Assembly: GCA_963978545.1 (NCBI GenBank)
Contig: CAXBTE010000018.1
Span: 176,001 to 240,000, forward strand
Reading direction: 5' to 3'
From: Linyphia triangularis
Lineage: Eukaryota > Arthropoda > Arachnida > Araneae > Linyphiidae
DNA length: 64,000 nucleotides
The position numbers were made by a program, and so were the translations under genes. The notes below the pieces were generated by a model that was not told the origin of the DNA, did no database searches, and saw nothing but the letters and a program-made list of their open reading frames with translations. Below, piece by piece: positions 59,070 through 64,000 of the stretch. Each line of letters starts with the position of its first letter. Within the stretch, counting starts at the first letter, position 1.

Positions 59070-61888
59070 ATGACTCTAAAATAGAATTTCAATATTTCCT
59101 TGCATGCTGCACTTGGGTGTCCCCTGGAGAAATTTACCTAAGTCGCAAATATCTCTAGATTGATTTCTAACATCTTCATATATACAGGGTCGTCATAATT
59201 AAAGTGATGGTTCTCAGCGTGATCTATTTGCGAAATTAGCGCCACATTTTGTTTGAAGATTAAACAAGAAGAGGGACCGCAGGATTACGAGAAAAAAGAC
59301 TTCTGTTCCCAAAGTAACTGTGTAGTAAAAAATGAGAGTTTTAAGAAATACAGAATCAATACTGAAATGAAATAACCTTTTTACTTAGCTCGCTTAACGA
59401 CTTTATGCAAGCTCGAAATAGCAACAAATTTAAAAAGCGAAAAATTAACATAAATAGTGATAAAGTCTCTTCATCTGCAAATTCACTGTGTCCCAGAGAA
59501 AGCAGCAGCAGCAGAAGTTAAATCGAATTTCCCATTGCATCCTTTGACACAGTGCGAGTTTCTTGTTCTTGTGTCGCTTTAGCATACACTCCAACTGCTA
59601 CGGAATTTCCGTAGTTGCTACGGAAATTAGTTGTAAACTACGGAATTACGGACGTATAGCAAAAAAACTACGGATCGGAATGAAATCGCTGTAAATATCA
59701 TTTTGCTCGATTTCCCGCTCAATATTTTCCGCACTTTTAAGAAGACGCAAAAAAATAATAATAATTTCCTCTCCTCTCCTTGAAAAGGAGGACGATCGTT
59801 TTGTCGAAGTGACGTCACGTCACATTTCGTATATTTTTTTGTGCGAAGCGAAGTGAGTTAAATAAAATAGTTTGAAGAAGAAAAACTTGAACCGTGATCG
59901 TGATCCAAATTTTCAAAGCGCATCAGATCAGATTTCGAATTGTTTTTAATACATGAACGTGATTATAATGGATTGTTATTTAAAATGACCTAATCCGGCT
60001 TCCGATGTGGAAAAGCCATGCAAGAAGAGGACAAATAATCAAAGATTTCGAGATTTTTAAGCATTTAAAAAAGATTTGACGAGCATTTAAAAAGGATATT
60101 TCCGTTCGGACATGCGAAATCGCGATGTCTTATTAAATTAAAGCTTGGCGTCCACTAGAGTTAAACAGTGCAGAGCAGAGCGGAGTGGATTCGAGCCAAA
60201 TTACAAGTCTGTCAACGTCCATTGTAGCACGAGCCTCCTGCTACAGTAGACGTTGGCAGCCTTGTAATTGGCTCTTGTCCACTCCGCTCTGCACTGCTCT
60301 GCACTGTTCAACTATAGTGGACGCCAAGCTTTAGGGTAATGTTTTTTGTAATTTACCTGTTGCCAATTCGTTTTTAAAAGACAGATTTATATTTAAAATT
60401 AAATATCACAGGAATTCATTAAAAATCCCGGATTATATCCGATTTAAAAAAAAAAAAAAAAACTTAGGTAGGTTGTGAAAAGTTCTTAACATTCATTATA
60501 TCAATTTTACACTATTATAAATTTCAGTGGTTTTGGAAGTGGGGAGACGCGTGGGTATGTTCTTGAAAAGTGAGGGGACGCGTCACCCCGCGTCTACCCA
60601 CACTTATACCACTGGCCACCCTGGGCATATAGCTATTCATGGCTTGTCTTAAGGAAGGTTTCATTGGATTAGAAGAGGCTACATTGTGGGTAGATTTCAT
60701 TGGAAATTTTTTAAACACGGGATAAAACATGCTAGAAGCGCAAAATTTCGCCACTTTGTTTTCTTAAAAGGCAGAATGTAAGACATTTCAGAACCAACCC
60801 ATGATTCTCTTAATTTTCAAAGTTCATTATTAGTAAGGATCCACATCCGGGAGATTCCATTTCGTATTCCAGTGAACCTGAATACATGTAAGAGGCAATT
60901 TCCCCCCCCCCCCCCATAAACAGGATTACATTATAATGAAGTAAAATAACGAACCTCTTTTTGTCTGTGAAAAGAATAATTTATAAGCGCGTTATTATTA
61001 TATATTTTAACTGCAATTTTTAATATTCAAATTGGATTCCTCGAAAAGTATTTATTACGAGTTAAAATAGGCAATTTATTTTCAAACATCTGAACAACGT
61101 GTATAGAAATCAACAATTTTAAATTTGCAAAAGCGGTTTTTAACATCTTGTTTTTTTAATCGATTAATAAAATGTTGTTTCGCTCCATATTAAAGAGATA
61201 ACCATAGTATCATTGATTTGTGTACGATTCGATTTCAAGTTGCTGCGATTAGTTTCCAAGTTTGAATTAAAACTGAACATTTTATCATCCTTTTTTAAAT
61301 CTTTCAAATTTGTTTTGTTTGTCCACAATCACTTACTAGTTTATAGGATTGTTTCAATCCTACTTAAATCCCTTTATCCTAAGAGACGTGGCAAACTACT
61401 TATGCTTCGATAAAAATGGGCACTTTATCCTGATTATATTCAGATTATTTTGAGATAATGTTTGATAATTTTTTTTTAAATAAATAAAATAGTTATTTCG
61501 ATCAGGAAACAGTTTTTCTATAACTAAATTTCTCAAGCCTTGAATGGAAAAGTGAGGTTTAATAATTATGCGAAAATATGTCCTTTGTCTTTTATGTGGC
61601 GGCATCATCCCTCATTGAGCTTATTGTTACACCTCTCTCTTTTTTATATACTACGCGTGCTCTAATAGTACCATGGTAAATGTCAAGGTTTTAAGAGTTA
61701 TCAATTACCCCGCGTAATCATTGTTTTTGCTTTTTAATGTAATCAAAACTTAACAAGATGTGTATTGCATTTGAAATAAGGTTGGTTTTCTTAAGTACCC
61801 AAGTTTTTTTTAAATTATAAATGCTACTACCACCACTACATTATTTTTAGTACAAATACATAAAAGCACGGGAAATGCTGCTAAAGTT

Positions 61889-62096
61889 AAGATCATACTT
61901 CATAGGATCATTTCTATAGTATGATTAGCGTGTTCACTCACCGAACATCGCAGAAAACCCAACCACGATGATGTGAGATGGGGCTTCTGCCTGAGCGTGA
62001 AAGCGGCGAATCAACTGCTTGTCGGTTGCTTTGCCATTGATGATCGCACCTTTCTTTATTGTAAAGAGAGGATGGCAGGAACTCGATCTGAGTGGT
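61889..62096 (+). ncRNA. U3: U3 snoRNA, unit L
   Basis: Common sequence; intact PSE at 61829-61837. Confidence 0.97.
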
Positions 62097-63700
62097 CTAA
62101 TTAATAAAAGATAAACATTCATTTGGGGCGAAGCTCTAGAAATTTGCTTTTCAACTTCGTCCCGTAGTGTTGACAAAGATTGCGTTGTTAGTCAAGAATT
62201 TTAAAATTCCCGGTGCCATTTTAGTAAAAGTAGTCGTTTTCACACTCACTGATTGAAATAATAAGTCGCAGATAGATATGACATTTGCTGCAATGACGGT
62301 TCAACTAGAAAGACGCAAATGGCTTGAACAAAGCTTATAAGGGATCAGACGATTTCGTTGACTTTTTATTTTGGTGTGGCAACAATTGAACACTAGAGGA
62401 CGCTGCATACGGAAAGATCTCTTGAGTTTGCTTTGCCATGATTTACAGGCATATGCGAGCCAATTGAAATGAAAATATTCAACTGGACTTGATATCAGTT
62501 TTAGAACATGGAATTTTTGACATTCGCTCTTTCTTTGTCCCTAACTGATGGTGCTTGACAACTTTTTCCAGGCTTCCGGTATTATTTGCCATATTGAAAA
62601 AGTGATAAAATAGGGTATATTTGAAAAACATTGGACTTTAGGAGAAGTTACATTTTAGGATTCTCTTACTACCTGTTTAAATTTTGAACGGACCTTCTTT
62701 TCTTTTTTTAGAGTCTGATCGAAATGAGAGAATTGTTGTTTGGAGCTCTTTGGATGGAAATTTAACAGGCGCATCTTGACCGAAATTTCAGAAATAGGGG
62801 AAACATCTTAGATGGAAAATTACTTCATTTATTTGTTATTAAGTCTGAATTTAAAACTGCTATTCTCGTACTATGTATCTAAATTAACTTGGCAAGTATT
62901 GGCTCATAAACGATTTAAATATTCAATAACTTTTGTAATGAATGACGAGGTGAATATTACATTACTTCTGAAATTTTGCATGCCCACCACCTTCCCGGCC
63001 TTCAAATTGCATTCGTCTCTCTCAAAAGCAAAACGTATCCTATTGGAGTTGATTTGCAGTACATGTTGGAAAATGCATATCAGCAATTTGAGAACTTTCG
63101 CTGGAACAACAGCGCCAAATTCGCCTGTGGTGGCTGAAAGTTGAATTCTTTATCTCTTCCAAACTTCGAGTTCTCTTCGTTTGAGAAGGTATGTGAACCA
63201 ATATTGGTCGTGATTTGCCAGTTTTTATGCAGAGAGGGCGAAAGACTGCCCGTTCAATTTGAATCACGTTATTGACATTGCAACAGAAACTGCAATAAAA
63301 AAGTTACGTATACTTTACTTCATTTATTAAAGAAATAATACTTATCCGAAGGTTTTAAATTATCCATTTCAATTTAAATGACTTTTTTTGAAGATGTAGT
63401 TTTGTATTACATGGCTGTAAGGTGAGAACTTGGCGTAAACTTTTGCTTAACCACATGATTGCAAAGTAGTACATGGCTTGTCCAAAGTAAAGACAGAAAA
63501 AGAAAGAAAAAAAAAATGAATGCCAAAATGTGATGATTGTATTTCTACCAAAGAGAAATGAAGTGTTTTGTAGCTAGAGAGTAATAATATCACAAGTCGT
63601 ACTTAGAAAAGCTGCACAAGTGTAAAAAGGCACTATCCATCAACCACCACTTTTAAAGTAACTCCATTTAATATTTAAACACGACTTTCCATGTCTCGTT

Positions 63701-63844
63701 AGCTTTGCGCAGAGGCAGTGTCATAGCCAATGAGGTTCTACCGAGGCGTGACTATTGCTAGTTGAAAACTTTTCCCAATACCCCGCCATGTGGACGTGAA
63801 ATACCGTCCGCAAAGGCAATTTTTGGAAACCTCTTCGGAGGTTT
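63701..63844 (+). ncRNA. U4: U4 snRNA, unit L
   Basis: Common form with T at base 19; PSE at 63643-63651. Confidence 0.97.
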
Positions 63845-64000
63845 ATGACTCTAAAATAGAATTTCAATATTTCCTTGCATGCTGCACTTGGGTGTCCCCT
63901 GGAGAAATTTACCTAAGTCGCAAATATCTCTAGATTGATTTCTAACATCTTCATATATACAGGGTCGTCATAATTAAAGTGATGGTTCTCAGCGTGATCT

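Larger units (their letters stand above)
57114..61888 (+). repeat. U3-U4 tandem repeat unit K (4775 bp)
   Basis: Same haplotype and length as its neighbour J; I noticed no difference between them by eye, so they may be a recent tandem duplicate. Confidence 0.97.
61889..64000 (+). repeat. U3-U4 tandem repeat unit L (partial, cut by window end)
   Basis: The first 2112 bp of a unit. It includes whole U3 and U4 genes and stops in the post-U4 spacer. The array clearly continues beyond the window. Confidence 0.97.

Noticed and set aside
3623..64000. Array as an assembly artefact
   Set aside because: Units differ by consistent substitutions and tract lengths in a structured pattern, which simple duplication of one sequence would not give. 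The true number of units may still be wrong.
1..64000. CRISPR array or bacterial operon
   Set aside because: Repeats are kilobase-sized with spliceosomal and nucleolar RNA genes; there are no short spaced repeats and no bacterial gene layout.

Overview
The window looks like nuclear DNA of an invertebrate, most likely an arthropod. The DNA is AT-rich, it carries a Jockey-clade non-LTR retrotransposon (Gag with three CCHC knuckles and a PRE_C2HC-type region; ORF2 with an AP endonuclease and a reverse transcriptase), and it holds a tandem array of small nuclear and nucleolar RNA genes. I cannot name the species. There is no bacterial or plasmid gene organisation.

The backbone is a head-to-tail array of a 4773-4777 bp unit, with eleven units (one, B, interrupted by an insertion) plus a partial twelfth in view. 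Counted from the first base of U3, every unit holds a U3 box C/D snoRNA gene at +0 to +207 and a U4 spliceosomal snRNA gene at +1812 to +1955. Both are on the + strand and together they give 12 U3 and 12 U4 copies. Both genes carry the same 9-mer, ACCACCACT, at about -58/-60 (a candidate PSE), an AT-rich TATA-like stretch near -30, and a TAAAA-type motif 8-9 bp downstream (a candidate 3' box). The rest of the unit is non-coding spacer with a 195-bp foldback element, a 90-bp CAGTGG/CCACTG inverted-repeat element, a CTACGGA motif cluster, and poly(A) and poly(C) tracts whose length varies between units.

Two retrotransposon copies interrupt the array. The left one (1-3615) is cut by the window edge. 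The second (13176-18898, 5723 bp) is complete, has intact ORF1 and ORF2, and is flanked by a 16-bp target-site duplication. The two are about 99.7% identical over the shared part and lie in the same orientation at the same place, the first bases of the U3 gene. The duplicated target of the complete copy covers U3 positions -13 to +3, so its 5' end sits directly behind the U3 promoter and start site, while the U3 gene behind the element keeps its body but loses its promoter. The most interesting reading is a Jockey-clade element that targets U3 snoRNA genes and may borrow the U3 promoter. The main alternative is spread of one insertion through array homogenisation.

Regions: 1-3615 retrotransposon copy 1 (3' part); 3616-13175 units A and B; 13176-18898 retrotransposon copy 2; 18899-64000 units C to K and the start of unit L.
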